Source of the DNA: Planctomycetaceae bacterium
GTDB taxonomy: Bacteria; Planctomycetota; Planctomycetia; Planctomycetales; Planctomycetaceae
Length of the DNA stretch: 64,000 nt
NCBI GenBank assembly: GCA_024742875.1
Contig: JANSXP010000007.1
Coordinates: forward strand, 141,809 to 205,808
Direction: 5' to 3'
The position numbers and the translations under genes are program-made. The notes beneath the pieces are model-generated. The model made no database searches. It was not told where the DNA came from and saw only the letters and a program-made list of their open reading frames with translations. The first letter of the stretch is position 1. The number at the start of each line of letters is the position of its first letter. Positions 1 to 8,383 of this stretch are shown here, piece by piece.

Positions 1-967
1 CACGGTTGCTCAGTGGGACGATGGGTCGCGCCAGCAGCACCTGCCGAAATCTCTGCTCACATTCCAGTGCGGCGGCCAGGGACAGCAGCGTCTTGCCGGA
101 ACCCGCTTTGCCGGAGATGGTCATCAAACGGATCCGCGGGTCTGTCAGAGCGTTCAAAGCGAACGACTGTTCTGCGTTGCGGGGCCGAATGCCAAAGCAA
201 CTGGTGCGGGTGATGCAGCGATAGGCATTGTCCTGGCCATTGTAGGTTGCCAGCACAGATCGGGATCCGTTGCGAAGGATGAAGTTTTCGTTGCTGATGG
301 GGGCTTCCAGCGGCAGTTCGTTCCCGCTGATCTCTCCGGTGTCATACAGCGTGGCGATGGCGTCGGAGGGAACATCGTCCACTGTTCGCCTGCCCGTATA
401 CAAATCGTCCAGGTGACGAATCTTGTCGTTGTTGTAGTCCTGGGCCACCAGGCCAAAAGACTTTGCTTTCAGCCGCAGGTTGGTGTCCTTGGTGACCAGC
501 ACCACGTCCGTCTCAGGGTACAGCTCCGAGGTGGCCAGCGCCGTCTTCAGGATGCGATGATCGGCCGTGTCAGACAGCAGCGTGTTGTCCGCGCGACGGA
601 AAGGCAGGCTCAGCAGCACGCGAACGTGGCCCAGATCAGGACCCAGTTCGGCGCCTTCATCAGACATCACATCGCCCGCCAGTTCATCCAGCGAACGCAG
701 GAAGTGGCGGGCCTGAAAGTGGATATCGCTGTCACCCTTTTTGAATCGATCCAGTTCTTCGAGAACCGTAATCGGCAGAGCGATGTTGTGCTCGTGAAAT
801 TTGAACAGACACTGCGCGTCGTGGAGAATGACGTTGGTGTCGAGCACGAACAGCTTCGTTGCTGTGGAGGAGGTTGCCTGCGCCCCATCTGCTGTCGCTT
901 CCTGCTGTTCACGATCTTTCATTAAGACGGAGTCGTCTGAACTTTGCGTCCCTGCAGAGTCAATCAT
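1..967 (-). CDS. PIN-PhoH family ATPase (3' end outside window)
   Basis: The reading frame opens at an ATG at 965-967, preceded by an AGGA-like site, and runs off the left edge, so about 322 N-terminal residues are present. An N-terminal PIN nuclease domain is seen (LFVLDTNVIL near residue 40, with the conserved Asp; later D-T-A-D-H-R and VLVTKDTNLRLKA). A PhoH domain follows, with Walker A GKAGSGKT near residue 285 and the ensuing LLARPIVPLS. The PIN+PhoH architecture matches the YlaK/PhoH2 class, known as RNA-associated ATPases with a toxin-like PIN domain. A second in-frame Met lies at 922. The frame is absent from simple ORF lists because it has no stop in the window. The family call is firm; the cellular role is inferred. 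Confidence 0.9.
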   Translation of the reverse strand, partial: MIDSAGTQSSDDSVLMKDREQQEATADGAQATSSTATKLFVLDTNVILHDAQCLFKFHEHNIALPITVLEELDRFKKGDSDIHFQARHFLRSLDELAGDVMSDEGAELGPDLGHVRVLLSLPFRRADNTLLSDTADHRILKTALATSELYPETDVVLVTKDTNLRLKAKSFGLVAQDYNNDKIRHLDDLYTGRRTVDDVPSDAIATLYDTGEISGNELPLEAPISNENFILRNGSRSVLATYNGQDNAYRCITRTSCFGIRPRNAEQSFALNALTDPRIRLMTISGKAGSGKTLLSLAAALECEQRFRQVLLARPIVPLSNR

Positions 968-1139
968 GCCAGTTCCTGGCTAAAGGATAGGTTGTCATGG
1001 ATCGCATGAATTCTACCTTGGCTTCGTTCGCCTTCACAAGGTGTTCCTCAAGTCCGGCAAAGCCTCGGCGGGATTGATGAACTTTCTGCGAAAAGTCAGG
1101 CTGTCTCAGAGATGATTGGTCAAAACTCTGGCCGGGACC

Positions 1140-1949
1140 TCAAACCAGCAGTTCGCCCCGCACGACGGTAATGGCATTTCCCTGCAGCAGGACGCGGTCT
1201 TCGTTCAGTGCCATCGTGACCAGGCCGCCGCGGGCAGATGCCTGATAGCCCCGCAGGTCTGTGCGACCCAGTTGCCCGGCCCAGTAGACGGCCAGGCAGC
1301 AGTGCGCAGAGCCGGTGACGGGATCCTCATCAACACCGGCCGCCGGGCCAAAAAAACGAGATACGAAATCACAGTCCGCGCTGGCATCAGCGACTGCCGT
1401 GACGATCACACCGCGGCACTCGCATTCCAGCAGCCGGCGAAAGTCCACGTCCAGATCACGGATCTGTGCTTCGCGATCGAGCACAACGAAGTAGTCAAAC
1501 CGGCTGCGGCCCACAAATTGAGCCGCTACCGGTTCATTGTTGTGTTGAAAGCTCTCCACCAGTCCGGCGGGAGCGTCACACGCATTTGGTGGAGTGGCGG
1601 GAAAATCGAGCTGAATCCTGTCACTGATCCGTGTCACCGGGAGATCGCCACTGCGGGATTCAAACACGATCTGCGGGGTGGTCACTCCGATTTCTGTCCA
1701 CAGAACATGGGCAGTGGCTACGGTCGCATGTCCGCACAGGTCCACTTCCAGCCCCGGAGTAAACCATCGCAGTGCATAGCGGTTATCACTTTGATGTCGT
1801 ACGAAGGCGGTTTCCGACAGATTGTTTTCTGCCGCCACATGCTGCATCCATTCGGTGGGGCGATCCTCATCCATGATGACCACGGCGGCCGGATTGCCGC
1901 GAAACGGTTCAGACGTGAAGGCGTCAACCTGATAAATCGGAAACGGCAT
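1140..1949 (-). CDS. PhzF family isomerase-like protein
   Basis: A 269-residue protein of the phenazine-biosynthesis PhzF / diaminopimelate-epimerase fold, at the usual family length. It opens with PIYQVDAFTSEPFRGNPAAVV, and has NLSETAFV around residue 43-50, whose Glu aligns with the catalytic Glu of PhzF. It also has CGHATVATAHVL and a C-terminal GSAHCCLAVYWA block. Family members catalyse proton shifts or isomerisation on small amino-acid-like substrates. No phenazine genes are nearby, so this is most likely a housekeeping YddE/YHI9-like member of unknown substrate. It stands alone, divergent from the CDGSH gene at 2125. Confidence 0.9.
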   Translation of the reverse strand: MPFPIYQVDAFTSEPFRGNPAAVVIMDEDRPTEWMQHVAAENNLSETAFVRHQSDNRYALRWFTPGLEVDLCGHATVATAHVLWTEIGVTTPQIVFESRSGDLPVTRISDRIQLDFPATPPNACDAPAGLVESFQHNNEPVAAQFVGRSRFDYFVVLDREAQIRDLDVDFRRLLECECRGVIVTAVADASADCDFVSRFFGPAAGVDEDPVTGSAHCCLAVYWAGQLGRTDLRGYQASARGGLVTMALNEDRVLLQGNAITVVRGELLV

Positions 1950-2124
1950 GTCCAGATCCAGAGGGGGCTATGAGACCGAAGGGAATTGAGACCGGGTTGC
2001 AATTGGACCGTCTGCAGACGTGTGCACCGCGGCGAGCTTGTTCACTGTGACGGCTGGGACAAAAATAGGAACCACGGCGAGAGAATTCGTTCGCAGTGAA
2101 ATCAGAAAAAGGAACAATCAACAG

Positions 2125-2328
2125 ATGTCAGACGTCAAAATCGTGGTTCGCGACAACGGACCGTTTCTGGTGACCGGACCGGTCACTGTGGAAGATGCCG
2201 ATGGCAAGTCCTTTGACCTGGGCGGGAAAGAGACCATCGCCCTGTGCCGTTGCGGCGCGTCAAAGAATCGTCCGTTCTGTGACGGAGAGCATAATCGCTG
2301 TGGATTTGAGTCGGCCGAACGCGCCTAG
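2125..2328 (+). CDS. CDGSH iron-sulfur domain protein
   Basis: A 67-residue protein. The start ATG at 2125 is chosen because an AAGGA site lies upstream and the conserved region begins soon after it; the longer frame from 2020 adds no recognisable sequence. The motif C41-x-C43-x8-C52-D-G-x-H56 is the 3Cys-1His CDGSH signature that binds a [2Fe-2S] cluster. Short bacterial single-CDGSH proteins are probably electron-transfer or redox-sensing factors. The stop codon lies inside a 9-bp tandem repeat (see repeat at 2325). Confidence 0.9.
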   Translation: MSDVKIVVRDNGPFLVTGPVTVEDADGKSFDLGGKETIALCRCGASKNRPFCDGEHNRCGFESAERA

Positions 2329-2350
2329 TGCGACTAGTGCGACTAGTGCG
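2325..2350. repeat. 9-bp tandem repeat spanning the stop codon
   Basis: The unit ctagtgcga occurs twice exactly, plus a third copy missing its last base. It is flanked by a direct repeat of gccgaacgcgc (2314-2324 and 2350-2360). Because the unit is 9 bp, it places three in-frame TAG stops in a row after the CDGSH coding region. Confidence 0.8.
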
Positions 2351-2415
2351 CCGAACGCGCTCAGCGTGAACGCGGACCCGCTCTGACTGAGCGAACAGCA
2401 CAGATCGGCCCATGC

Positions 2416-2467
2416 AAAAAAGCACAACCGGATTCGGACTCCTTCCGAATCACTCGTTGTGCTTTTT
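2416..2467. terminator. Bidirectional intrinsic terminator
   Basis: Inverted arms aaaaaagcacaac (2416-2428) and gttgtgcttttt (2456-2467) enclose a second hairpin (gattcgg / ccgaatc). T-runs occur on both strands. It sits between the convergent CDGSH gene (+) and the repeat protein (-), so it probably stops transcription from both sides. Confidence 0.85.
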
Positions 2468-2568
2468 CGCGGCAAAGTTTGTTCAGGTCAGTCCATCTGG
2501 CCCAGTGTTTGGCCCCGGTCTTTGGTCTGGCTGTTGTATGGCGACCAGAGGTTCCCCGCTGGCGTCAG

Positions 2569-3435
2569 TTAGGCGGGAACAGGCTCAGAAAACAGTTCCG
2601 CCAGGGCCTGCTGAGTGGAACCGTGATAGTGAGTCACAAACAGGCCGGAGCCTTCGTTCTTGTAAAAGTCGTCGCGACGCAGCTTTCGCCAGTCTCGGGC
2701 CGTGCGGAAGCCCAGCTGTTCACCGAGCCACAGCAGGTAGTTGCGTCGATTTTCGGCCGATCGCCAGTAGCTTTGAGGAACACTGGTGAAACGCCATGCC
2801 TTCCAGGCGAACTCCGGCTTGTAGTCGATCAGCAGAGCCTGGACTGAGCCGTTGAACTGATTGTTCAACAGACCACCGCCGTGGTGCTCAAAGAAGTCGG
2901 CTCCCGTCACGGCGTACCAGTCTTCCGTGGATTCAAACCCGAGTTCCTGACCGAGCCAGCTCATGAACCAGCAGCGGTTCTCCCGGTTCTTCCAGAAGCC
3001 GTTGGGCGCTCCGCCAAACAGCCATGGCTTCCAGTCATAGTCGGGCAGGTAATCCGTCATGGCGGCGAGGACGGAGGAACCGTATTCGTTTCGCAGCAGG
3101 CCGCCGCCGTGGTTTCTCTGAAAGTGATGCTTTCGCACGCTGTACCAGTCCTCGGCTCGCATGAAGCCGCACTGTTCGCCCAGCCAGGAGATGTAGGCCA
3201 CTCGATTCTGACGATCGTCCCAGTAGCCATTCGGAACGCGACTGCCCAGCCATGGCTGTTCCCGCAGGGACAGTGAGGGGCGTGTCAGTTGAGAGACAGG
3301 TTCCGGCTGAGTGGGAGCAACGGACTGTGCTGGCTGCGCGGGAATTGGGCGGACGGCCACCAGATCGTGCAGACCGGGAGTTTTCAGCGCGGGAGTGGTG
3401 GGTTCGTAATTGATTCTGACTGATGCCTGTCGCAT
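2569..3435 (-). CDS. Protein with three tandem ~75-residue W/G-rich repeats
   Basis: A 288-residue protein; the ATG at 3435 has a GGAAG site just upstream, and the longer open frame to 3753 looks non-coding. After a Pro-rich N-terminus (residues 1-60) come three repeats at about 62-134, 135-210 and 211-284. Each has the pattern W-x-x-[WG]-x-x-x-x-P-x-[GS]-[YF]-W, then N-R-x-x-[YF], [SL]-W-L-G-[EQ], L/C-G-F, D-W, and a closing G-[GS]-G-L-[LF] then a [YF]-x-[GS]-S block. No signal peptide or membrane segment is seen. I know similar repeats from hypothetical proteins of algae and giant-virus-like sources but cannot name the family; the function is unknown. Confidence 0.8.
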   Translation of the reverse strand: MRQASVRINYEPTTPALKTPGLHDLVAVRPIPAQPAQSVAPTQPEPVSQLTRPSLSLREQPWLGSRVPNGYWDDRQNRVAYISWLGEQCGFMRAEDWYSVRKHHFQRNHGGGLLRNEYGSSVLAAMTDYLPDYDWKPWLFGGAPNGFWKNRENRCWFMSWLGQELGFESTEDWYAVTGADFFEHHGGGLLNNQFNGSVQALLIDYKPEFAWKAWRFTSVPQSYWRSAENRRNYLLWLGEQLGFRTARDWRKLRRDDFYKNEGSGLFVTHYHGSTQQALAELFSEPVPA

Positions 3436-3835
3436 TGCTTCTTCCGAAGGAATCGAGTTGAGAGGGAGGCGGGTAGGATGCCAGGACGGCGGCTTCCCTC
3501 GAAGTGTTGCTCTCACCTGTGAGTGAACGATGAGCACTGTATGAGTGTTCGTGTCCGCCCAATGATTGGCCGACGGAAGGGGCAGAAGCAGATCCCAGGC
3601 CAATTCGCCAGAAATTTGCAAACTCCCAAAATCGTGGGGATTGCCGCCGCTTTCCGAGCCCGTTTTGAGGCCGTTTTTCATTCGCGCGCACAAATGATGG
3701 GCAGACCGCCAATGAAGCGAGCATCTCGGCGAGAAACAGGGCAGCAGGACCACACGTGGTAATTTGCAGTTCGCGGTTTCCCCAGACTGAGGAAATCAAC
3801 ACACGGCGGCCGATCGGGATTTGTGTGTGTCGCCC
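3436..3835. other. Intergenic, about 400 bases
   Basis: No convincing gene on either strand. It carries the upstream region of the repeat-protein gene and the downstream region of the membrane protein gene. The open frames here lack conserved features. Confidence 0.5.
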
Positions 3836-4534
3836 CTATTTGGGCTTATCGCCTCGAGCCGCTTTGCGTCCGCGAGCCGCATCGACTTCCTCCGCCTGTC
3901 CCCAGCGATACAGGCACAGACCGAGCACGCCGCCGACCACCGTCGCGGACAGTACGGCAGATGGGGTGGAAGAAAAGGTGGAATTCTGCGTGGCCGCCTG
4001 AGTCGTGAGGACCAGCCCAATTACAGAGATCGACAGCGCGACAGAGTCCGACAGGATTTCACGCACATTCATGCTGCCTTTGGACAGCACGACCACCTTG
4101 CCAAAGACCAGTTGCAGCAGATAGCTCACGGAACCGGCCACCATCAACATGAAGGCCACCCAGTAGAATCCGGGGAACGCCAGAGAGTCCGCTACCAGGT
4201 AGATGGGTTTGAGCACACCGGCCGACACCTCCTGAGCGGCTTCGGTTTTGTCGAGCGTGTCTGCCAGTTCGCCGACTTTCTCTTTCGTCTGCGAGGCCAG
4301 TTCCCTGGCCTGATTGCCTACATCATCCAGCGACGCGGCATCGCCGGGGCCGCCGTCTGTCGCAGGAGTGTCTGCCGCCGGTGTGTCCGTTGAAGAAACG
4401 TCTGTCGGCGGATCGGTGCTGGGTGTTACCGCGTTGTCGGCTTCGGCAGCGGGCGGAAGTTCCTGGGCATAGCCGACCGTGGCCGAAAATTGTGCCAGCA
4501 GCAGTGCCATCGCCAGAGTGTTGATCAGCTTCAT
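3836..4534 (-). CDS. Secreted/membrane protein with acidic Pro/Thr linker
   Basis: A 232-residue protein of unknown function. The ATG at 4534 follows an AAAGGG site; the longer frame to 4678 is not supported. It has an N-terminal signal peptide (MKLINTLAMALLLAQFSATV..YAQ), then a low-complexity segment rich in Asp, Pro, Thr and Ala (about residues 25-75), and a short amphipathic stretch. Three hydrophobic segments follow (around FPGFYWVAFMLMVAG, VALSISVIGLVL and VLSATVVGGVLGLCLYRW), and a basic C-terminus ends the chain. This suggests an inner-membrane protein with an extracytoplasmic disordered arm. Expressed separately from the UvrA-family gene 190 bases upstream. Confidence 0.75.
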   Translation of the reverse strand: MKLINTLAMALLLAQFSATVGYAQELPPAAEADNAVTPSTDPPTDVSSTDTPAADTPATDGGPGDAASLDDVGNQARELASQTKEKVGELADTLDKTEAAQEVSAGVLKPIYLVADSLAFPGFYWVAFMLMVAGSVSYLLQLVFGKVVVLSKGSMNVREILSDSVALSISVIGLVLTTQAATQNSTFSSTPSAVLSATVVGGVLGLCLYRWGQAEEVDAARGRKAARGDKPK

Positions 4535-4726
4535 CGTTCGCCCTTTCTGCAGTTGTGAATACGTCATTCTGAGGAGTACGCCATTCTGATTTGGACTGGT
4601 ACCCGCAGCATCCAGAATCTCGCACGTCATCATGAGTGATTCGCCGCGGCCTGGGAAATCCAGGCCGGAATTTGTCACCGCGACGGGACTGAAGTGGTCT
4701 CAGCGTGGCCCGCTGCCGGTCGCCCC

Positions 4727-7510
4727 TCAAGCCATATCGGCCGAGACAATCTGACCGCCCTGCCTGCCGGGACCGGGGCCGATTTCCAGTCGGTAATCGG
4801 CCTGCTTCAGCACACGCTGGTTGTGTTCAATGATGACAACGGAGTGTCCAATTTCCACAAGGTGATTGAGGCACTTCATCAGGGCGTCGATATCCCGCAG
4901 GTGCAGTCCTGTCGACGGTTCGTCCAGCAGGAACAGGGTCCCCTGCCCTTCAGGTTTGGTCCGCACGGGCGCGTCATCGTCCAGCGGGACTCCGGCCAGC
5001 AGCGAGGCAATACGGACCCGCTGCGATTCGCCGCCGGACAGTGTGGCCACCGGCTGTCCCAGTCGAAGATAGGCCAGGCCCGCCTGTCGCAGAGCGTTCA
5101 GTCGCTGCTGGATCCGCTGCTGACCGCTGAAAAAGACAAAGGCGTCTTCCACCGTCATGTTGAGAATGTCGTGGATGGACCGATCCCGATAGCGGACTTC
5201 GAGCACGTCCGGTCGAAAGCGGCGCCCCTGACAGGCTTCGCAGGTGGTACGAATGTCGGCCAGAAACTGCATTTCCACCGTCACCTGCCCCACGCCTTCA
5301 CAGACTTCGCAGCGTCCGCCTCGCGAGGAGTTAAAGCTGAACATGCCGGGCTTGAAGTTGCGTTTCCTGGCTTCGTGTGTGGCGGCCATCAATTTGCGAA
5401 TGTCGTCGAAAACCCCCACGATGGTGACGGGAATGCTGCGCCGTGAACGTGGCAGCGGGCTTTGATCCAGCAGGCAGACTTCCGCCAGCTGCTCGCAGCC
5501 ATCGACACTCGCCTCGCTGTCGATGGCGTCCACCGTTCCGACCTGTCCCAGCCGGCGACAGATTGCCGGATACAGAGCGTCCACAATGAGACTGCTCTTG
5601 CCACCGCCACTGACCCCCGTAACGGCACAAATGACGTTCAGTGGCAAACGCCCGGACAGATGCCTGATGTTGTGGCAGTTCACATCCCGAAACGTCAGCC
5701 AGGCGGCCGGTGTTCGCTGAGCGGTCTGACGATCGGCGTCTGACTCCAGCAGGCAAACGGCCGTGGCAGAGGATTGCGCCTGCAGCCGTTCCGGTGGGCC
5801 CTGAAAGACCACCTCCCCGCCGCGGTCACCCGCGTCGGGGCCGATTTCAATGACTTCATCGGCCGATTGAATAAACTGTGGATCATGTTCCACCACCACG
5901 ACCGTGTTGCCATGACGCGTCAGCGTGTGGCAGGCTTCGATGACCTGCCGCGTGTTCTGCGCACTCAGACCACTGGTGGGTTCGTCCAGCACATACAGAG
6001 TGTTGATCAGACCCGAACCCAGCACAGAGGTCAGGACCACACGCTGTGCTTCACCGGCTGACAGAGTCTTCATCGACCGATCCGTACTCAGGTAGCCCAG
6101 GCCGCAGGCCGTCAGAAACTCAAGCCGCGTCTGCAACTGCCCGATGGGAACCGCCAGTGCGGCCCGCATGTCATCCGGCAGGCTGTCGATCGCCTGTCGC
6201 ATGTGTTCCTGCAGATCACCAGTTTCCAGCTGCGTCGCTTCGTACAACGTCAGGCCATTGAGTGTGAGCCTGCCGCACTCGCCCTTCAGTCGGCTGCCAC
6301 CGCAGTCCGGACACGGCAGCCATGATCGCCAGCGATTCAGGAAGACAGAGACGCCGGGCTTGTAGCGGTTTTTGACCAGCCAGCGGTGAAAGCCCCTCAG
6401 GCCCCCAAACATCTGTTCGGGGACGCCATCGTGAATCAGGCGACGATGGTGCCCGGTGAGCTCGGCAAAGGGGACATTCGTGGGAATGCCACAGCCTGGG
6501 GCCAGCGCCAGCAGCTCTTGCTGCTCGTGCACATAAGCGGGCGTGGTCCACGGCTGGATGGCCCCCTGGGCGAGAGTAAGCTGGTCGTCGGGAACCACCT
6601 TCTCGAACCGCATTCCCGAAATCTGCCCCGTGCCCTCACACGTCGGGCAGGCGCCAACCGGCGACAGAAAATTGAGGCTTTCCGCAGAAGCGGTCGCAAA
6701 CTGACGCTGGCACGACGGACACGTCGGCTGTCGGCTGATCGTCTGTTGCTGCCACGGTCTGCCGTCCACCATCACGGCGGCCGCTGTTTCCGCGTCGGAT
6801 TCCATCAGCACCTCACAGCAGCCGTCATTCACGGCAAACAGCTGTTCGATGCTTTCGGATAAACGAGAGTGGCTGTCCTCGCTGACACGAATACGATCGG
6901 CGATGACAGTGACCTTCGTTTCGATCGTCCCGTCACCATCGGCTGCTGTCTGGCGGTCGACCAGCTGTTCCAGCGGCACCGTGTTTCCGTCAAAGATGCC
7001 GCGGGCGTAGCCCAGTGACAGCATTTCGGCCCCGCGACCCGCCGGCACGGAAAACGTCAGCATGCCCCGCTGACCGGCGTGCAGCTGCAGCAGAAAATCG
7101 GCCGCTGTGTCGGGACTGAACTGCTTTGTGCGAGTGTCGCAGTCCGGGCAGCGCACCGTGCCCGCCCGGGCAAACAGAGTGCGGAGATAGTCCAGTGTTT
7201 CGGTGCGTGTGCCCACCGTGCTGCGGCTGCTCTGACTGCGGGCGTTCTGGCGGATGGCGATCGCCGGTGGAATGCCTTCAATGCGGTCGGCGGCCGGTCG
7301 TTCAATGCGGTCAAGAAACTGCCGCGCGTAGGGAGAGAAGGTCTCGACGTAGCGACGCTGGCCTTCGGCAAACAGTGTGTCAAAAGCGAGGCTGCTCTTG
7401 CCCGAACCACTCACGCCGCAGATCACCGTGAGGATCCCGCGGCGGATCCTCACGTCTACACCCTTGAGGTTGTTGACACGCACCCCTTCCAGTTCGATGA
7501 AATCAGACAT
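4727..7510 (-). CDS. UvrA-family ABC ATPase (excinuclease subunit A-like)
   Basis: A 927-residue two-ABC-module protein, close to UvrA length. Module 1 has Walker A GVSGSGKSS near residue 33 and YVETFSPYARQFLDR; its signature is LSAGEAQR rather than LSGGE, followed by YVLDEPTSGL. Module 2 has Walker A GVSGGGKSS, signature LSGGESQR and FLLDEPSTGLH. Zinc modules are seen: CPSC..CPTC in the first half and CEVC..CEAC in the second. UvrA recognises bulky DNA damage with UvrB in nucleotide excision repair. Features such as ETFSPYARQFLDR and the short C-terminus point to a paralogous UvrA class rather than canonical UvrA. Its ATG overlaps the stop of the upstream phosphoesterase, so the two are probably coupled. 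Confidence 0.88.
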   Translation of the reverse strand: MSDFIELEGVRVNNLKGVDVRIRRGILTVICGVSGSGKSSLAFDTLFAEGQRRYVETFSPYARQFLDRIERPAADRIEGIPPAIAIRQNARSQSSRSTVGTRTETLDYLRTLFARAGTVRCPDCDTRTKQFSPDTAADFLLQLHAGQRGMLTFSVPAGRGAEMLSLGYARGIFDGNTVPLEQLVDRQTAADGDGTIETKVTVIADRIRVSEDSHSRLSESIEQLFAVNDGCCEVLMESDAETAAAVMVDGRPWQQQTISRQPTCPSCQRQFATASAESLNFLSPVGACPTCEGTGQISGMRFEKVVPDDQLTLAQGAIQPWTTPAYVHEQQELLALAPGCGIPTNVPFAELTGHHRRLIHDGVPEQMFGGLRGFHRWLVKNRYKPGVSVFLNRWRSWLPCPDCGGSRLKGECGRLTLNGLTLYEATQLETGDLQEHMRQAIDSLPDDMRAALAVPIGQLQTRLEFLTACGLGYLSTDRSMKTLSAGEAQRVVLTSVLGSGLINTLYVLDEPTSGLSAQNTRQVIEACHTLTRHGNTVVVVEHDPQFIQSADEVIEIGPDAGDRGGEVVFQGPPERLQAQSSATAVCLLESDADRQTAQRTPAAWLTFRDVNCHNIRHLSGRLPLNVICAVTGVSGGGKSSLIVDALYPAICRRLGQVGTVDAIDSEASVDGCEQLAEVCLLDQSPLPRSRRSIPVTIVGVFDDIRKLMAATHEARKRNFKPGMFSFNSSRGGRCEVCEGVGQVTVEMQFLADIRTTCEACQGRRFRPDVLEVRYRDRSIHDILNMTVEDAFVFFSGQQRIQQRLNALRQAGLAYLRLGQPVATLSGGESQRVRIASLLAGVPLDDDAPVRTKPEGQGTLFLLDEPSTGLHLRDIDALMKCLNHLVEIGHSVVIIEHNQRVLKQADYRLEIGPGPGRQGGQIVSADMA

Positions 7511-8298
7511 CAGTCGTTGACCGGCGCGTACGGGATGGTCGGCAGGCGGACCACGTGTGTCTGATAGCCGTCCGGCTGCAGTTCGATCACCCGATAGCCG
7601 GGTGCGGCCGTGGCGAAACGGGGCGTTGTGCCCTGCGGGTCAAACTGAATGCCGGTGGATGGCGTGGTGAAGATGCGGGCGGAGCCCAGATCAAAGGTGA
7701 ATTCATGATGCACATGACCGCAGCACGCCAGGCGGATGCGTTCGTCTGCAGAAATCACAGTCTGCAGCGTTTCACGGTTAGCCAGACCGATGGCGTCCAT
7801 CCACACGCTGCCGACATCCACCGGTGGGTGGTGGAAGAACAGACCCACGTGGCTCGCCCCGCTTTCGGCAAGCCGGTTGGTGAGCCACGCGATCTGATCG
7901 TCACTGATGTGTCCGGCCACTTCACCGGGCACATGCGTGTCCAGTCCGATCAGACGCCAGTTGTCGATGTCGCTGCAGAACGTCAGTCGGTCGGAACCGT
8001 TCGCATGACGCGAGACCGCGGACAGCCCTTCCTGCATCAGCCTGCGTTCATCGTGGTTACCTGGTACATGCAGCAGTTGGTCTGCCCACACCGACAGAAT
8101 GTCCCGCACGGCCGCGTAGCTTTCGGGCTGCTCATCATGCGTATGATCGCCCGTGATGATGACGCGATCGAATGCTGGTTCCGTGGCCAGAACATGATCC
8201 ACCACCTGCTGCAGCAGTTCACGCGTGGGAATGCCCTTCAGCCGCTCTCCGGCGGAGGCAAACACATGCAGGTCGGTCAGTTGCAGAATTCTCGCCAT
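7510..8298 (-). CDS. Metallophosphoesterase, CpdA/Icc-like
   Basis: A 262-residue calcineurin-like phosphoesterase. The ATG at 8298 has a GAGGACG site and opens directly with MARILQLTDLH; a GTG at 8379 in the same frame would add 27 unconserved residues. The metal-binding signatures are in order: TDLH, ITGDHTHD, VPGNHDE, FFHHPP and GHVHHE. This set fits class III cyclic-nucleotide phosphodiesterases such as CpdA. The substrate is inferred, since many relatives act on other phosphodiesters. It lies in a minus-strand run with the lipoprotein, GalT-like and UvrA-like genes. Confidence 0.9.
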   Translation of the reverse strand: MARILQLTDLHVFASAGERLKGIPTRELLQQVVDHVLATEPAFDRVIITGDHTHDEQPESYAAVRDILSVWADQLLHVPGNHDERRLMQEGLSAVSRHANGSDRLTFCSDIDNWRLIGLDTHVPGEVAGHISDDQIAWLTNRLAESGASHVGLFFHHPPVDVGSVWMDAIGLANRETLQTVISADERIRLACCGHVHHEFTFDLGSARIFTTPSTGIQFDPQGTTPRFATAAPGYRVIELQPDGYQTHVVRLPTIPYAPVND

Positions 8299-8383
8299 CG
8301 TCTTCGTCCTCACTTCGGCGGCAGTGTAGACAATGGCTGTGTGAGATTCGATGCTGGGGATTTTGAGCTTCTTCGCCACGCCC

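Noticed and set aside
1116..1973. A long plus-strand open frame of 285 residues
   Set aside because: It lies opposite the PhzF-like gene, which has a recognisable family; the plus frame has no conserved features and is a shadow of high-GC coding.
8298..8379. N-terminal extension of the metallophosphoesterase from GTG 8379
   Set aside because: It would add 27 unconserved residues; the ATG at 8298 has a good ribosome site and starts at the catalytic motif.
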